This document shows positions 34,100 to 42,598 of a stretch of DNA of 54,013 nucleotides, piece after piece; position 1 is the stretch's first letter, and each line of letters opens with the position of its first letter. Source of the stretch: an uncultured Lachnospiraceae bacterium (GTDB taxonomy: Bacteria > Bacillota > Clostridia > Lachnospirales > Lachnospiraceae); contig CALFCS010000172.1 in the NCBI GenBank assembly GCA_937950565.1, forward strand, positions 1 through 54,013, given 5' to 3'. Position numbers and translations under genes: made by a program. Below the pieces are notes generated by a model, which worked only from the letters and a program-made list of their open reading frames with translations, searched no databases and had not been told where the DNA came from.

Positions 34100-35377
34100 A
34101 TGAGAAAGAAAGAGATGATAGCGATGCTGTTGGCAGGAGGACAGGGAAGCAGACTCGGTGTCCTTACAGCAAAAGTGGCTAAGCCGGCAGTTGCTTTTGG
34201 AGGAAAATATAGAATTATTGACTTCCCGCTCAGTAACTGTATTAATTCGGGAATTGACACTGTCGGAGTGTTGACGCAATATCGTCCGCTGCGGCTTAAT
34301 ACGCATATTGGTATAGGTGTTCCGTGGGATCTGGACCGTAATATCGGTGGTGTTACGATTCTTCCGCCGTATGAGAAGAGTACAAATAGTGAATGGTATA
34401 CTGGTACGGCGAATGCTATTTTCCAGAATCTGGATTACATGGCAAGCTTTAATCCGGACTACGTGCTGATTCTTTCCGGCGACCATATTTATAAGATGGA
34501 TTATGAAGTAATGCTGGATTATCATAAGGCAAATAATGCGGATATTACAATTGCCGCTATGCCGGTACCGATGGAAGAAGCAAGCCGCTTTGGTATCGTG
34601 GTTACAGACGATGACGGAAAGATTACAGAATTCCAGGAGAAACCGCCGGAGCCGAAGAGCAATCTGGCGTCTATGGGTATCTACATCTTCAGCTGGCCGG
34701 TGTTAAGAGACGCGCTCCTTGCACTGAAGGACGAGCCGGGCTGTGACTTTGGTAAACATATTATCCCATACTGCCATGGGAACGGACAGAGGTTATTTGC
34801 ATATGAGTACAATGGCTACTGGAAGGATGTAGGAACACTTGGCTCATACTGGGAAGCAAACATGGAGCTTATCGATATCATTCCGGAATTCAATCTTTAT
34901 GAGGAATTCTGGAAGATTTATACCAATACCAATGGTATTCTTCCTCCGCAGTATATTTCAGAGCAGTCTGTGATAGAGAGAAGTATTATCTGTAATGGCT
35001 CTGAGATTTATGGAGAAGTACACAATTGTATTATCGGCTCCGGCGTTACGATCGGAGAAGGAACGGTAGTACGGGATTCCATTATTATGAACGATACGGT
35101 TGTGGGTAAAAACTGTGTAATCGATAAGTCTATCGTTGCAGAAAGCTGTAAGCTTGGGGATAATGTAACACTGGGAATCGGAAGCGATGTGCCGAACAAG
35201 CTGAAACCGGCAATTTATTCCTTCGGACTTGTTACAATCGGAGAGAACTCCGTAGTTCCGGATGGCGTTCAGATTGGTAAGAATACAGCGATTAGCGGTG
35301 TGACAGTGAAAGAAGATTATCCGAATGGAGTATTAGAAAGCGGAGAGACATTAATAAAGGCAGGTGAAATGGCATGA
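34100..35377 (+). CDS. glgC: Glucose-1-phosphate adenylyltransferase, catalytic subunit
   Basis: Makes ADP-glucose from glucose 1-phosphate and ATP, the committed step of glycogen synthesis. It has 425 residues. The nucleotidyltransferase loop LLAGGQGSRLGVLT and KPAVAFGGKYRIIDFPLSN are intact, as are ILSGDHIYKMDY and FQEKPPEPKSN. A C-terminal left-handed beta-helix of hexapeptide repeats follows. It overlaps glgD by four bases (ATGA), so the two subunits are made together. The GH13 enzyme and phosphoglucomutase encoded later in the window would act in the same carbohydrate pool. Confidence 0.96.
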   Translation: MRKKEMIAMLLAGGQGSRLGVLTAKVAKPAVAFGGKYRIIDFPLSNCINSGIDTVGVLTQYRPLRLNTHIGIGVPWDLDRNIGGVTILPPYEKSTNSEWYTGTANAIFQNLDYMASFNPDYVLILSGDHIYKMDYEVMLDYHKANNADITIAAMPVPMEEASRFGIVVTDDDGKITEFQEKPPEPKSNLASMGIYIFSWPVLRDALLALKDEPGCDFGKHIIPYCHGNGQRLFAYEYNGYWKDVGTLGSYWEANMELIDIIPEFNLYEEFWKIYTNTNGILPPQYISEQSVIERSIICNGSEIYGEVHNCIIGSGVTIGEGTVVRDSIIMNDTVVGKNCVIDKSIVAESCKLGDNVTLGIGSDVPNKLKPAIYSFGLVTIGENSVVPDGVQIGKNTAISGVTVKEDYPNGVLESGETLIKAGEMA

Positions 35378-36492
35378 GAGCAGTAGGACTTATATTAGCA
35401 GGCGGTAATAGTAATAAGATGCGGGAACTGACACATAAGCGTGCCGTAGCGGCAATGCCTGTTGCAGGAAGCTATAGGGCGATAGATTTTGCGCTTAGTA
35501 ATATGTCCAATTCCCATATTCAGAAGGTGGCAGTGCTGACACAGTACAATGCACGGTCCTTGAATGAGCATCTGAATTCCTCCAAATGGTGGGATTTCGG
35601 AAGAAAACAGGGAGGACTTTATGTATTTACACCTACCATTACAGTGGACAATGGTTATTGGTACAGAGGAACAGCAGATGCCATTTATCAGAATCTTGAT
35701 TTCCTGAAAAAATGTCATGAGCCATATGTAATTATTACATCTGGTGATGGTATTTATAAAATGGATTATAATAAGGTGCTGGAGTACCATATTGAAAAGA
35801 AAGCAGACATTACAGTTGTATGTAAGGAACTTGCACCGGGTGAGGATGCAAGCCGTTTTGGAACTGTAAAAATGAATGACAACATGCGGATTGAGGAATT
35901 CGAAGAGAAGCCGATGATTACAAGTGCGACTACGATTTCCACAGGTATTTATGTGATCAGAAGAAGACTGCTTATTGAGCTTATTGAACATAGCGCAGAA
36001 GAGGAAAGACATGATTTCGTAAATGATATTCTGATCAGATATAAGAATTTGAAGAATATCTACGGATATAAGATTAAAGATTATTGGAATAATATTTCTA
36101 CAGTAGACGCTTATTACCAGACAAATATGGATTTCCTGAAGCCGGAAGTAAGAAATTATTTCTTTAAGCAGTATCCGGATATTTATTCTAAAGTAAGCGA
36201 TCTGCCGCCGGCAAAATACAATCCTGGTTCTACCGTAAAGAACAGCCTTGTAGCAAGTGGAAGTATTATTAATGGTACGGTAGAAAATTCAATTATCTTT
36301 AAGAAAGTATTTGTCGGTAACAATTGTGTAATCAAGAACTCAATTATTTTAAATGATGTTTATCTGGGGGATAATACGTATATTGAGAATTGTATTGTTG
36401 AAAGCCGTGATACGATCAGAGCAAATACGCGTCATGTAGGCGAAGATGGTGTGAAAGTTGTAGTTGAAAAGAATGAGAGGTATGCACCATAG
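35374..36492 (+). CDS. glgD: Glucose-1-phosphate adenylyltransferase, regulatory-type subunit GlgD
   Basis: A 372-residue paralogue of GlgC found beside it in Firmicutes. It keeps the overall fold (LILAGGNSNKMRELT, DFALSNMSNS, SGDGIYKMDY and C-terminal hexapeptide repeats) but lacks the canonical GGxGxRL loop and several catalytic residues. It is therefore thought to modulate GlgC in a mixed oligomer rather than catalyse. ATGA overlap with glgC. Confidence 0.94.
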   Translation: MRAVGLILAGGNSNKMRELTHKRAVAAMPVAGSYRAIDFALSNMSNSHIQKVAVLTQYNARSLNEHLNSSKWWDFGRKQGGLYVFTPTITVDNGYWYRGTADAIYQNLDFLKKCHEPYVIITSGDGIYKMDYNKVLEYHIEKKADITVVCKELAPGEDASRFGTVKMNDNMRIEEFEEKPMITSATTISTGIYVIRRRLLIELIEHSAEEERHDFVNDILIRYKNLKNIYGYKIKDYWNNISTVDAYYQTNMDFLKPEVRNYFFKQYPDIYSKVSDLPPAKYNPGSTVKNSLVASGSIINGTVENSIIFKKVFVGNNCVIKNSIILNDVYLGDNTYIENCIVESRDTIRANTRHVGEDGVKVVVEKNERYAP

Positions 36493-36522
36493 TGCGGCTT
36501 GCAGGAAAGGGGCAGTCAGACA

Positions 36523-36801
36523 ATGCAGATTACAGATGTGCGTGTACGTAAAGTTGCAAAGGAAGGCAAGTTAAAGGCTGTAGTATCTATTACGATGGAT
36601 GAAGAATTTGTTGTACATGATATTAAGGTCATTGAAGGCGAAAAGGGTCTTTTTATTGCTATGCCAAGCAAAAAAGCGATGGACGGAGAGTACAGAGATA
36701 TTGCGCATCCGATTAACTCGGGAACAAGAGAACGTATTCAGAATATCATCCTTGAAAAATACGAGGAAGCATTACGTGAAGAAGCGGATGAAGCAGAGTA
36801 A
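36523..36801 (+). CDS. spoVG: SpoVG-family RNA/DNA-binding regulator
   Basis: A 92-residue SpoVG protein starting MQITDVRVRKV and including the family core GLFIAMPSKKAMDGEYRDIA and HPINSGTRERIQ. SpoVG binds nucleic acid and influences sporulation, septation and, in several Gram-positives, capsule and virulence genes. I start at the ATG at 36523; GGAAAGGGG lies 11 bases upstream, and the open frame from a TTG at 36499 would add eight unrelated residues. It follows glgD by 30 bases, probably in the same operon, and a bidirectional terminator closes it. Confidence 0.95.
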   Translation: MQITDVRVRKVAKEGKLKAVVSITMDEEFVVHDIKVIEGEKGLFIAMPSKKAMDGEYRDIAHPINSGTRERIQNIILEKYEEALREEADEAE

Positions 36802-36821
36802 AACAGAATAGGACAAGAATA

Positions 36822-36855
36822 AAAAAGGACGGCTGCATCATGCTCCGTCCTTTTT
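36822..36855. terminator. Bidirectional terminator between spoVG and cca
   Basis: AAAAAGGACGG (36822-36832) pairs perfectly with CCGTCCTTTTT (36845-36855), with a nested GCA/TGC pair in the loop. A-run and T-run flanks allow termination in both directions for the convergent genes. Confidence 0.9.
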
Positions 36856-36861
36856 ATCTTC

Positions 36862-38184
36862 TTAATATAATCGTTTTAATAATTCTTCTTTCGTGTTCAG
36901 GGAGGGATCATCCAGGACAAGCGAAAGAAATTCGTTCAGCTTTTCTCCGATTCCTTTCCCGGGCTCCATACCGGCCTCTATGAGGTCTTTTCCTGCCACG
37001 GCAAGGGTTTTGAGCGATACACATTGTTTTGCAGCTATAATATCATTATAAATGTTCTCGATATCATCAAGATTTTGAAGCTTTTCTTCCCGTTTATAAA
37101 GGCTCTGTGCCATTACGTCTGCCCGGCGCACCTCCATATAATAGGGGAACAGGTCTTCCCCGATCTTGTTTATCGCGCGCCGTACATTTTTGGGGGTTGC
37201 AGGCATACGGTAATCATGATAAAGAACGAGCCTGCTTGTTTTTGCGAGGGTGTCGTTATCAAACTTTAACCTTCTCAAAACCTTCCGGGTGATAATTTCG
37301 CTTTCAACGGCGTGCTTTTTAAAGTGTGCCCGTCCGTTTTCGTCAAATGTTTTGAGAGCAGGCTTGCCCATGTCGTGAAAGAGCATGGTGAGGCGGAGAA
37401 TCTTGTCTGCGCGTATATTCTGCAGTGCATGTAACGTGTGTTCTCCGACCGTATACATATGGTGGGGCGTCTCCTGTGTGGTACTCATAAGAATGTCAAA
37501 TTCGGGAAGGAACTGTGCTGTTATTCCAAGCCGGAAGGCGTCCCGGAGAAATTCCGGGTGGTCAGATACCAGCATTTTAACCAGCTCGGTCTGTATGCGT
37601 TCCGCACTGATCTTCTGAAGTGTAGGTGCAAGCTCCCTCATGCTGTCCTTCGTCTCTTTATCAATGGTAAAGCCGAGTTGGGCGGCGAAACGGAGCCCTC
37701 TTAAGATGCGGAGTGCATCCTCTGAGAATCTGGCGGAAGCATTTCCGACACAGTGGATGACTCCTCTTTCCAAATCCTTTTCACCGTCAAAAATATCAAC
37801 AAGTCCAGCGGTGTTATTGTATGCCATTGCATTGATCGTAAAGTCCCGGCGAAGCAGGTCCTCCTGAAGACACCGGGTAAATGTTACCTCAGAAGGATGG
37901 CGATTATCTTCGTACTTGCCGTCAATCCGGTAGGTGGTCACTTCAAAACCTTCTCCGTCCAGAAGAACGGTAATGGTACCATGTTCAATGCCGGTATCAA
38001 AGGTGCGCGGGAATAGGGCTTTGGTTTCCTCCGGCATGGCTGAGGTCGTAATATCCCAGTCTTCCGGAGTGCGTCCGAGAATGGAATCTCTGACGCAGCC
38101 GCCTACCGCATATGCTTCAAAACCATGAGCCTGCAAGGTTTCGATAATGTAGTTTACTTTTTTGGGTAATAAAATCTTTCTCAT
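36862..38184 (-). CDS. cca: CCA-adding tRNA nucleotidyltransferase with HD domain
   Basis: Adds or repairs the 3' CCA end of tRNAs. A 440-residue class II enzyme: the head domain has GGCVRD (28-33) and the DWD metal-binding motif (42-44), then RRDFTINAMAY and the RILRGLRFAAQLGF region. A C-terminal HD domain follows with HDMGKPALKTFDENG. I choose the ATG at 38184 because AGAAGG lies eight bases upstream; the ATG at 38190 sits too close. It is convergent with spoVG. Confidence 0.94.
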   Translation of the reverse strand: MRKILLPKKVNYIIETLQAHGFEAYAVGGCVRDSILGRTPEDWDITTSAMPEETKALFPRTFDTGIEHGTITVLLDGEGFEVTTYRIDGKYEDNRHPSEVTFTRCLQEDLLRRDFTINAMAYNNTAGLVDIFDGEKDLERGVIHCVGNASARFSEDALRILRGLRFAAQLGFTIDKETKDSMRELAPTLQKISAERIQTELVKMLVSDHPEFLRDAFRLGITAQFLPEFDILMSTTQETPHHMYTVGEHTLHALQNIRADKILRLTMLFHDMGKPALKTFDENGRAHFKKHAVESEIITRKVLRRLKFDNDTLAKTSRLVLYHDYRMPATPKNVRRAINKIGEDLFPYYMEVRRADVMAQSLYKREEKLQNLDDIENIYNDIIAAKQCVSLKTLAVAGKDLIEAGMEPGKGIGEKLNEFLSLVLDDPSLNTKEELLKRLY

Positions 38185-38201
38185 AATCATTTCCTTCTTT
38201 T

Positions 38202-38918
38202 TTATATGGCTTTTACATCACTGGCAGAGATTTCAAAATGCATCTGCCTGCGTGTGACCGGATGATAAAAGCTTAACTTGTATGCGCACAGACAGATATT
38301 CTGCCATGTATGCATGTGCGATGATGCAGGATTATATTTTGTATCGCCGACAATGGGGCAGCCGATGCCGGCAAGCTGTACCCGGATTTGATGATGCCGT
38401 CCGGTGTCCAGATGTATTTCCAGAACAGCCGGAGATGTCCCGGAATCGAAACTGTACTGGTCAGGGGCAAAGAAATCTGTCTTATCTCTCAGCATTTTGT
38501 AGGAAAGACGGGCAAATTTCGCGCCGGGAGTATCGGGGGTACAGATTCGGGACGTATTGCTTTTTGCATCTTTTACAAGATAGTGTTCCAGTACTGCTTC
38601 CTGATTTTCGGGAGCCCTGCTCACAAGCGCAAGATAATATTTGCCGAATTTGTGAGTCGTGAGCTGGCGGTTCAGTTCTTTTGCCGCGGAAGGTGTTTTG
38701 GCAAATACAAGAATTCCGCTGACCGGCTGGTCAAGCCTGTGGATGACGGCGAGATAGGGATTCCCTGTCCGGGCGGAAGATTGATTGATATAGTTTTTTA
38801 ATATGCTTACCATGTCCGGTGTGCCGATTTTGCTACTTTCTGTTGCAATTTTGGCCGGTTTATAGCAGACGAGTATGTGTTCATCCTCGTAAAACACTTG
38901 TAAAATGGGGCTTTTCAT
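38202..38918 (-). CDS. RluA-family pseudouridine synthase
   Basis: A 238-residue RNA pseudouridine synthase. The catalytic motif is HRLDQPVSGILVFAK with nucleophile Asp63; the other family signatures HQIRVQLA and GDTKY are present. No S4 domain is seen. The exact RNA target (rRNA or tRNA site) cannot be told from sequence. The ATG at 38918 has AGGAG seven bases upstream; the in-frame start at 38939 would add seven residues before this site. It lies 17 bases upstream of cca on the same strand, so both RNA-maturation genes are probably one operon. Confidence 0.92.
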   Translation of the reverse strand: MKSPILQVFYEDEHILVCYKPAKIATESSKIGTPDMVSILKNYINQSSARTGNPYLAVIHRLDQPVSGILVFAKTPSAAKELNRQLTTHKFGKYYLALVSRAPENQEAVLEHYLVKDAKSNTSRICTPDTPGAKFARLSYKMLRDKTDFFAPDQYSFDSGTSPAVLEIHLDTGRHHQIRVQLAGIGCPIVGDTKYNPASSHMHTWQNICLCAYKLSFYHPVTRRQMHFEISASDVKAI

Positions 38919-38951
38919 AGCTTTTCTCCTGATTTTCAAATCTTATCTATC

Positions 38952-38980
38952 ATTTAACCACGGAGCAGAAAAATATGCAA
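38952..38980 (-). promoter_or_regulatory. Promoter of the pseudouridine synthase-cca operon
   Basis: On the minus strand TTGCAT (38975-38980), 17 bases, TTAAAT (38952-38957). It lies directly beside an outward-facing promoter on the plus strand. Confidence 0.45.
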
Positions 38981-38993
38981 CCCAGAAAAATTA

Positions 38994-39002
38994 TGTTATA
39001 AT
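38994..39002 (+). promoter_or_regulatory. Extended -10 promoter of an orphan RNA
   Basis: TGTTATAAT fits the extended -10 TG-n-TATAAT. The -35 is poor, as usual for this class. Transcription would run through about 150 non-coding bases to a terminator hairpin before the separate proS promoter. Confidence 0.5.
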
Positions 39003-39008
39003 TAATTT

Positions 39009-39159
39009 AATTGGTGTAGGGCGGAACGAACATATCACAGGAAAATTCTTTTCCGTAAAATGTCGAAAGATGTCGAAAAATATCTGATTATATCAGGATA
39101 GGTCCGAGAATATCATTTAGAAAGAGCGGGGAATATCCGGGAGGAATTTCCCGCTTTAT
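39009..39159 (+). ncRNA. Candidate orphan small RNA upstream of proS
   Basis: The 335-base gap between 38919 and 39253 has no credible gene. From an extended -10 promoter to a terminator hairpin lie about 150 bases containing a perfect hairpin GGAAAA-TTC-TTTTCC (39040-39054), two tandem ten-base units TGTCGAAAGA and TGTCGAAAAA (39061-39080), and a CTGA/TCAG hairpin (39084-39095). The proS promoter starts right after the terminator, so this is not its leader. I do not recognise the RNA family; no T-box specifier or T-loop motif was seen. Confidence 0.4.
39125..39159 (+). terminator. Terminator hairpin of the orphan RNA
   Basis: AGCGGGGAA (39125-39133) pairs with TTTCCCGCT (39147-39155), including one G-T pair, followed by a short T-rich stretch. 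The T-run is weak. Confidence 0.55.
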
Positions 39160-39160
39160 C

Positions 39161-39189
39161 TTGACAAACATTTCCCCATAGATTAAAAT
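39161..39189 (+). promoter_or_regulatory. Promoter of proS
   Basis: TTGACA (39161-39166), 17 bases, TAAAAT (39184-39189): a strong vegetative promoter. The leader is about 58 bases, too short for a T-box riboswitch. Confidence 0.75.
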
Positions 39190-39253
39190 TACGGATAATT
39201 GCAGAAATCTGGGAAAGATTCGAATTTAATCGTAAATGATGGAGAGAAAATCA

Positions 39254-40696
39254 ATGGCAAAGGAAAAGAAATTAGTAAAAAACATTACTTCAAGAGAAGT
39301 AGATTTTGCGCAGTGGTACACGGATGTTGTCCGTGAGGCACAGCTGTGTGATTATTCAAGTGTAAAAGGGTGTCTTAATTATCTGCCGAATGGCTACGCG
39401 ATCTGGGAACTGATTCAGGCGGATCTGGACAGAAGATTCAAGGAAACAGGTGTTGAAAATGTATACCTTCCGGAATTGATTCCGGAGAATCTGCTGCAGA
39501 AAGAGAAGGACCATATTGAAGGATTTGCCCCGGAGGTAGCATGGGTAACGCATGGCGGGATGGAAAAACTGCAGGAGAGATTCTGTATCAGACCGACCTC
39601 CGAGACGTTATTCTGTGATTTATGGTCAAGAACGGTACAGTCCTACAGGGATTTGCCGAAGGTGTGGAATCAGTGGTGTTCTGTACTCCGCTGGGAGAAG
39701 ACGACAAGACCGTTCCTTCGTTCCAGAGAATTCTTGTGGCAGGAGGGACACACGATTCATGCGACCTATGAGGAAGCAGAAGAACGTACGAAGATGATGG
39801 CTCAGATATACAGAGATTTTTATAAGGAAACACTGGCAATGCCTTTCGTGTCTGGAAGAAAGGCGGAGAACGAGAAATTTGCCGGAGCGCAGGATACCTA
39901 CACGGTTGAGGCGCTGATGCATGATGGAAAAGCACTGCAGGCGGCGACCAGCCATTTCTTTGGCAGTGGCTTCCCGGATGCTTTTGATATTAAATATATT
40001 GATAAAGATAATCAGTTAAAGAGTGTTTATGAAACCTCTTGGGGATTATCTACAAGAAGTATTGGCGGTCTTATCATGGTTCATGGAGACGACGACGGGC
40101 TTGTGCTTCCGCCGCGCGTAGCGCCTGTGGAGTGCCGGATCATTCCGATTGCGCAGCATAAGGAAGGTGTGCTGGATACTGCGTATGCTCTCTTTGATGA
40201 GCTTAAGAAAGCGGGCTACAGAGTGAAAATCGATGATTCTGATAAGAGTCCGGGATGGAAGTTCTCCGAGCAGGAGATTCTTGGAATTCCGACCCGTATT
40301 GAGATTGGACCGAAGGACATTGAGAATCATCAGGTAGTCGTTGTACGGCGCGATACCCGTGAGAAGATGATTGTTTCCATGGATGAAATTGTAGAGAAGC
40401 TAAGAAGTATTCTGGAAACCATTCAGAAGGATATGTATGACAGGGCAGAAGAATTTCTGAAGGCACATATTGATACAGCGGTTGATATGGATGAGATGGT
40501 AGAGAAATTCAAAGAAAACCGTGGCTTTGTAAAGGCGTGCTGGTGTGGAGACCCGGACTGCGAGGCAGAAGTAAAGGCAGTTACAGGCGGCGCTTCTACA
40601 AGATGTCTGATTGAAGATGAAGAAATGATTTCAGATGAATGTATCTGGTGTAAGAAACCGGCAAAACATATGGCATATTGGGGAAAATCTTATTAA
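39254..40696 (+). CDS. proS: Prolyl-tRNA synthetase, eukaryote/archaea-like type
   Basis: Charges tRNA-Pro. The 480-residue protein is the shorter ProS type 3 without the editing insertion. Class II motifs are present: VYLPELIPE, the motif 2 region NQWCSVLRWEKTTRPFLRSREFLWQEGHT, GGLIMVHGDDDGLVLPPRVAP and a C-terminal zinc-type domain with CWCGDPDCE and CIWCKKPA. GGAGAG lies seven bases before the ATG at 39254; the upstream ATGs at 39236 and 39239 have no site. It is monocistronic, with its own promoter and terminator. Confidence 0.95.
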   Translation: MAKEKKLVKNITSREVDFAQWYTDVVREAQLCDYSSVKGCLNYLPNGYAIWELIQADLDRRFKETGVENVYLPELIPENLLQKEKDHIEGFAPEVAWVTHGGMEKLQERFCIRPTSETLFCDLWSRTVQSYRDLPKVWNQWCSVLRWEKTTRPFLRSREFLWQEGHTIHATYEEAEERTKMMAQIYRDFYKETLAMPFVSGRKAENEKFAGAQDTYTVEALMHDGKALQAATSHFFGSGFPDAFDIKYIDKDNQLKSVYETSWGLSTRSIGGLIMVHGDDDGLVLPPRVAPVECRIIPIAQHKEGVLDTAYALFDELKKAGYRVKIDDSDKSPGWKFSEQEILGIPTRIEIGPKDIENHQVVVVRRDTREKMIVSMDEIVEKLRSILETIQKDMYDRAEEFLKAHIDTAVDMDEMVEKFKENRGFVKACWCGDPDCEAEVKAVTGGASTRCLIEDEEMISDECIWCKKPAKHMAYWGKSY

Positions 40697-40704
40697 TGAT
40701 GAAC

Positions 40705-40750
40705 GAACCCGCTTTTGGCTTGAACGCAGCCAGAGCGGGTTCATTTTTTT
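40705..40750 (+). terminator. Intrinsic terminator after proS
   Basis: GAACCCGCT (40705-40713) pairs with AGCGGGTTC (40734-40742), extended inside by TGGCT with AGCCA, followed by a seven-base T-run. Confidence 0.93.
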
Positions 40751-40828
40751 CTGTGGATTTCAGGTCTATTTCTGTATTTTTTCACATACGATAGAGAGAA
40801 TATGTAATGTGAAGTGCAGGGGATAGTT

Positions 40829-41821
40829 ATGCAGGAATATGAGCGAGACAGCGTATTGGAGCAATACGATATTGTGGCAGACAGCACCCGTAAAACAAGG
40901 GGTGCTATTTTATGCGATACGGATAAAGGATTATTAATATTAAAAGAGGTGGCTGTTTCATCGGCGAAGCTTCCCGCACTTTTTGAGTTATACGAATATC
41001 TTGCCAGCCAGGGATATGTGAAGGCAGATTATCCGATAAAAAACCGGGAAGGAGAATACGTAAGCTTTTCGCAGACCGGGGATAAATATCTGCTCAGACA
41101 GTGGTCTTATGGCCGGGAATGTAATGTGCACAACACGGCAGAACTCTTGAAAGCAGCGGGAAATCTTGCAAAGCTTCATATTTTGATGAGAAAAGAAATG
41201 GAGAATCATGTGCCGGCCGTCATGCATTTGAAAGAAGAGTACATGCGTCATAATCGTGAGCTTAAAAAGGTGCGGAAATTTATAAGAGGAGTTTCTCCGA
41301 AGGGAGAATTTGAATTTGTGTTTTTGAAGTATTTTGACAAGATGTACTATCTGGCAGATACTGCATTGAACATGATGGAAGAGTCAGATTATGATGAACT
41401 GTATCAGGAAAGTGTTCGGGAATCGCATATCATGCATGGAGAATACAATTACCATAATATACTGATTACACAGGCTTCTGCTCCGTCCGAAATGATGACA
41501 GTTAATTTCGACAGGATGAAAAAAGGTGTGCAGACAGAGGATTTGTATTATTTTCTGAGAAAGGTAATGGAGAAGCACGGATGGAGAGAACGGCTGGGGG
41601 ATAGTATTATGAATGCGTATTCGGCGATAAAGCCGTTAAATAAAAAAGAGATAGAATATCTGAAGCTTCGTCTTACTTATCCGGAAAAATTCTGGAAAAT
41701 TGCGGATTCTTATTATCGCTCGAATAAAGCATGGATATCTGTGAAGAATATAGAGAAGATGAATATGGCAGTTCGCCAGGCAGAGGAAAAGGAGAGATTT
41801 CTCAATAATGTTTTTTTGTAA
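40829..41821 (+). CDS. CotS-like spore coat / aminoglycoside phosphotransferase-fold kinase
   Basis: A 330-residue protein of the CotS/YtaA/YutH group, with a protein-kinase-like fold related to APH phosphotransferases. Visible features are LRQWSYGRECN, LAKLH, the catalytic-loop-like MHGEYNYHNIL and the metal-binding-like VNFDRMKKGVQTEDLYYFLRK. In Bacillus such proteins belong to the spore coat; some may phosphorylate small molecules or coat proteins. The ATG at 40829 has AGGGG seven bases upstream; the GTG at 40814 would add five residues. It is probably expressed from its own promoter during sporulation (inference). Confidence 0.85.
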   Translation: MQEYERDSVLEQYDIVADSTRKTRGAILCDTDKGLLILKEVAVSSAKLPALFELYEYLASQGYVKADYPIKNREGEYVSFSQTGDKYLLRQWSYGRECNVHNTAELLKAAGNLAKLHILMRKEMENHVPAVMHLKEEYMRHNRELKKVRKFIRGVSPKGEFEFVFLKYFDKMYYLADTALNMMEESDYDELYQESVRESHIMHGEYNYHNILITQASAPSEMMTVNFDRMKKGVQTEDLYYFLRKVMEKHGWRERLGDSIMNAYSAIKPLNKKEIEYLKLRLTYPEKFWKIADSYYRSNKAWISVKNIEKMNMAVRQAEEKERFLNNVFL

Positions 41822-41882
41822 CAGGCATGTCTGAGCGGTTACATTTTTTCCCTTCATATACGGGTAAAAGTGAGAAATTACC

Positions 41883-41911
41883 TTGACAAACACAGTGAAA
41901 ACAGTTATAAC
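41883..41911 (+). promoter_or_regulatory. Promoter of hup
   Basis: TTGACA (41883-41888), 17 bases, TATAAC (41906-41911): near-consensus, in line with a highly expressed nucleoid protein. Confidence 0.8.
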
Positions 41912-41964
41912 AATAATTAGAGGCGATTTGCCCAGAGATTTAAACAAGAGGAGGAAAAATATCC

Positions 41965-42240
41965 ATGAACAGAACAGAGTTAGTTGCAGCTATTGCCAGC
42001 CAGGCTGAATTGTCTAAAAAGGATTCTGAAAAAGCATTAAAAGCTTTTGTTGATGTAGTTACAGAAGAGTTAAAGAAAGGAAACAAGATTCAGTTAGTCG
42101 GATTTGGTACTTTTGAAACATCTGAAAGAGCTGCAAGAGAGGGCAGAAACCCACAGACAGGAAAGACGATGAAGATTGCAGCTTGTAAAGCACCGAAATT
42201 CAAAGCTGGTAAGGCATTAAAGGATGCTGTTAATAAGTAA
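41965..42240 (+). CDS. hup: HU-type nucleoid DNA-binding protein
   Basis: A 91-residue HU protein: MNRTELVAAIASQAELSKKD, the GFGTFE turn, and the DNA-gripping arm with RAAREGRNPQTGKTM. It bends and compacts DNA and is usually abundant. The ribosome binding site GAGGAGG is strong, and the gene has its own promoter and terminator. It stands at the head of the conserved rqcP-yabP-yabQ-divIC block. Confidence 0.97.
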   Translation: MNRTELVAAIASQAELSKKDSEKALKAFVDVVTEELKKGNKIQLVGFGTFETSERAAREGRNPQTGKTMKIAACKAPKFKAGKALKDAVNK

Positions 42241-42266
42241 GAATCATAGATGGATATGTTTGAAAG

Positions 42267-42297
42267 GCGGAGAGGTGTAACGGTCTCCGCTTTTTTT
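42267..42297 (+). terminator. Intrinsic terminator after hup
   Basis: GCGGAGA (42267-42273) pairs with TCTCCGC (42284-42290), followed by seven T. It lies 13 bases before the rqcP start, so rqcP expression depends on read-through or a promoter not resolved here. Confidence 0.85.
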
Positions 42298-42309
42298 ATG
42301 GGAGGAATT

Positions 42310-42549
42310 ATGAGACTGGATAAATTTTTGAAGGTATCCCGTTTGATTAAGCGCAGAACGGTTGCCAATGAAGCATGTGACGCAGGAAGAGTACTTGTGA
42401 ACGGGAAAACTGCAAAGGCATCTGTAAAGGTGAAGCCGGGCGATATTATCGAGATACAATTTGGATTAAAAACGGTGAAAGCAGAGGTCCTTGATATTCA
42501 GGAGACAACAAAAAAAGAAGAAGCAAAAGACTTGTTCAGATATTTGTAA
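42310..42549 (+). CDS. rqcP: RqcP (YabO/Hsp15-like) S4-domain RNA-binding protein
   Basis: A 79-residue S4-domain protein (MRLDKFLKVSRLIKRRT, then AGRVLVNGKTAK) of the YabO type. In Bacillus RqcP helps RqcH add alanine tails to stalled nascent chains on the 50S subunit in ribosome quality control. The start at 42310 is right after GGAGGAATT; the longer open frame from 42250 runs through the hup terminator and is not credible. It is followed by yabP as in Bacillus. Confidence 0.93.
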   Translation: MRLDKFLKVSRLIKRRTVANEACDAGRVLVNGKTAKASVKVKPGDIIEIQFGLKTVKAEVLDIQETTKKEEAKDLFRYL

Positions 42550-42560
42550 TAAAAGGGAAC

Positions 42561-42589
42561 AACCTTTCATATGATTACTAAGAAAGGTT
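42561..42589 (+). promoter_or_regulatory. Hairpin covering the yabP ribosome binding site
   Basis: AACCTTTC (42561-42568) and GAAAGGTT (42582-42589) are perfect 8-bp arms with a 13-base loop. The AAAGG that would serve yabP lies in the 3' arm, so folding would hide the ribosome binding site. There is no T-run. Confidence 0.5.
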
Positions 42590-42598
42590 GTGAGATGC

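Noticed and set aside
36499..36522. Longer SpoVG start at TTG
   Set aside because: The ribosome binding site lies inside this extension, and family homology starts at the ATG at 36523.
38919..39253. T-box riboswitch controlling proS
   Set aside because: The proS promoter at 39161-39189 leaves a leader of under 60 bases, and no conserved T-box sequence or specifier hairpin was found.
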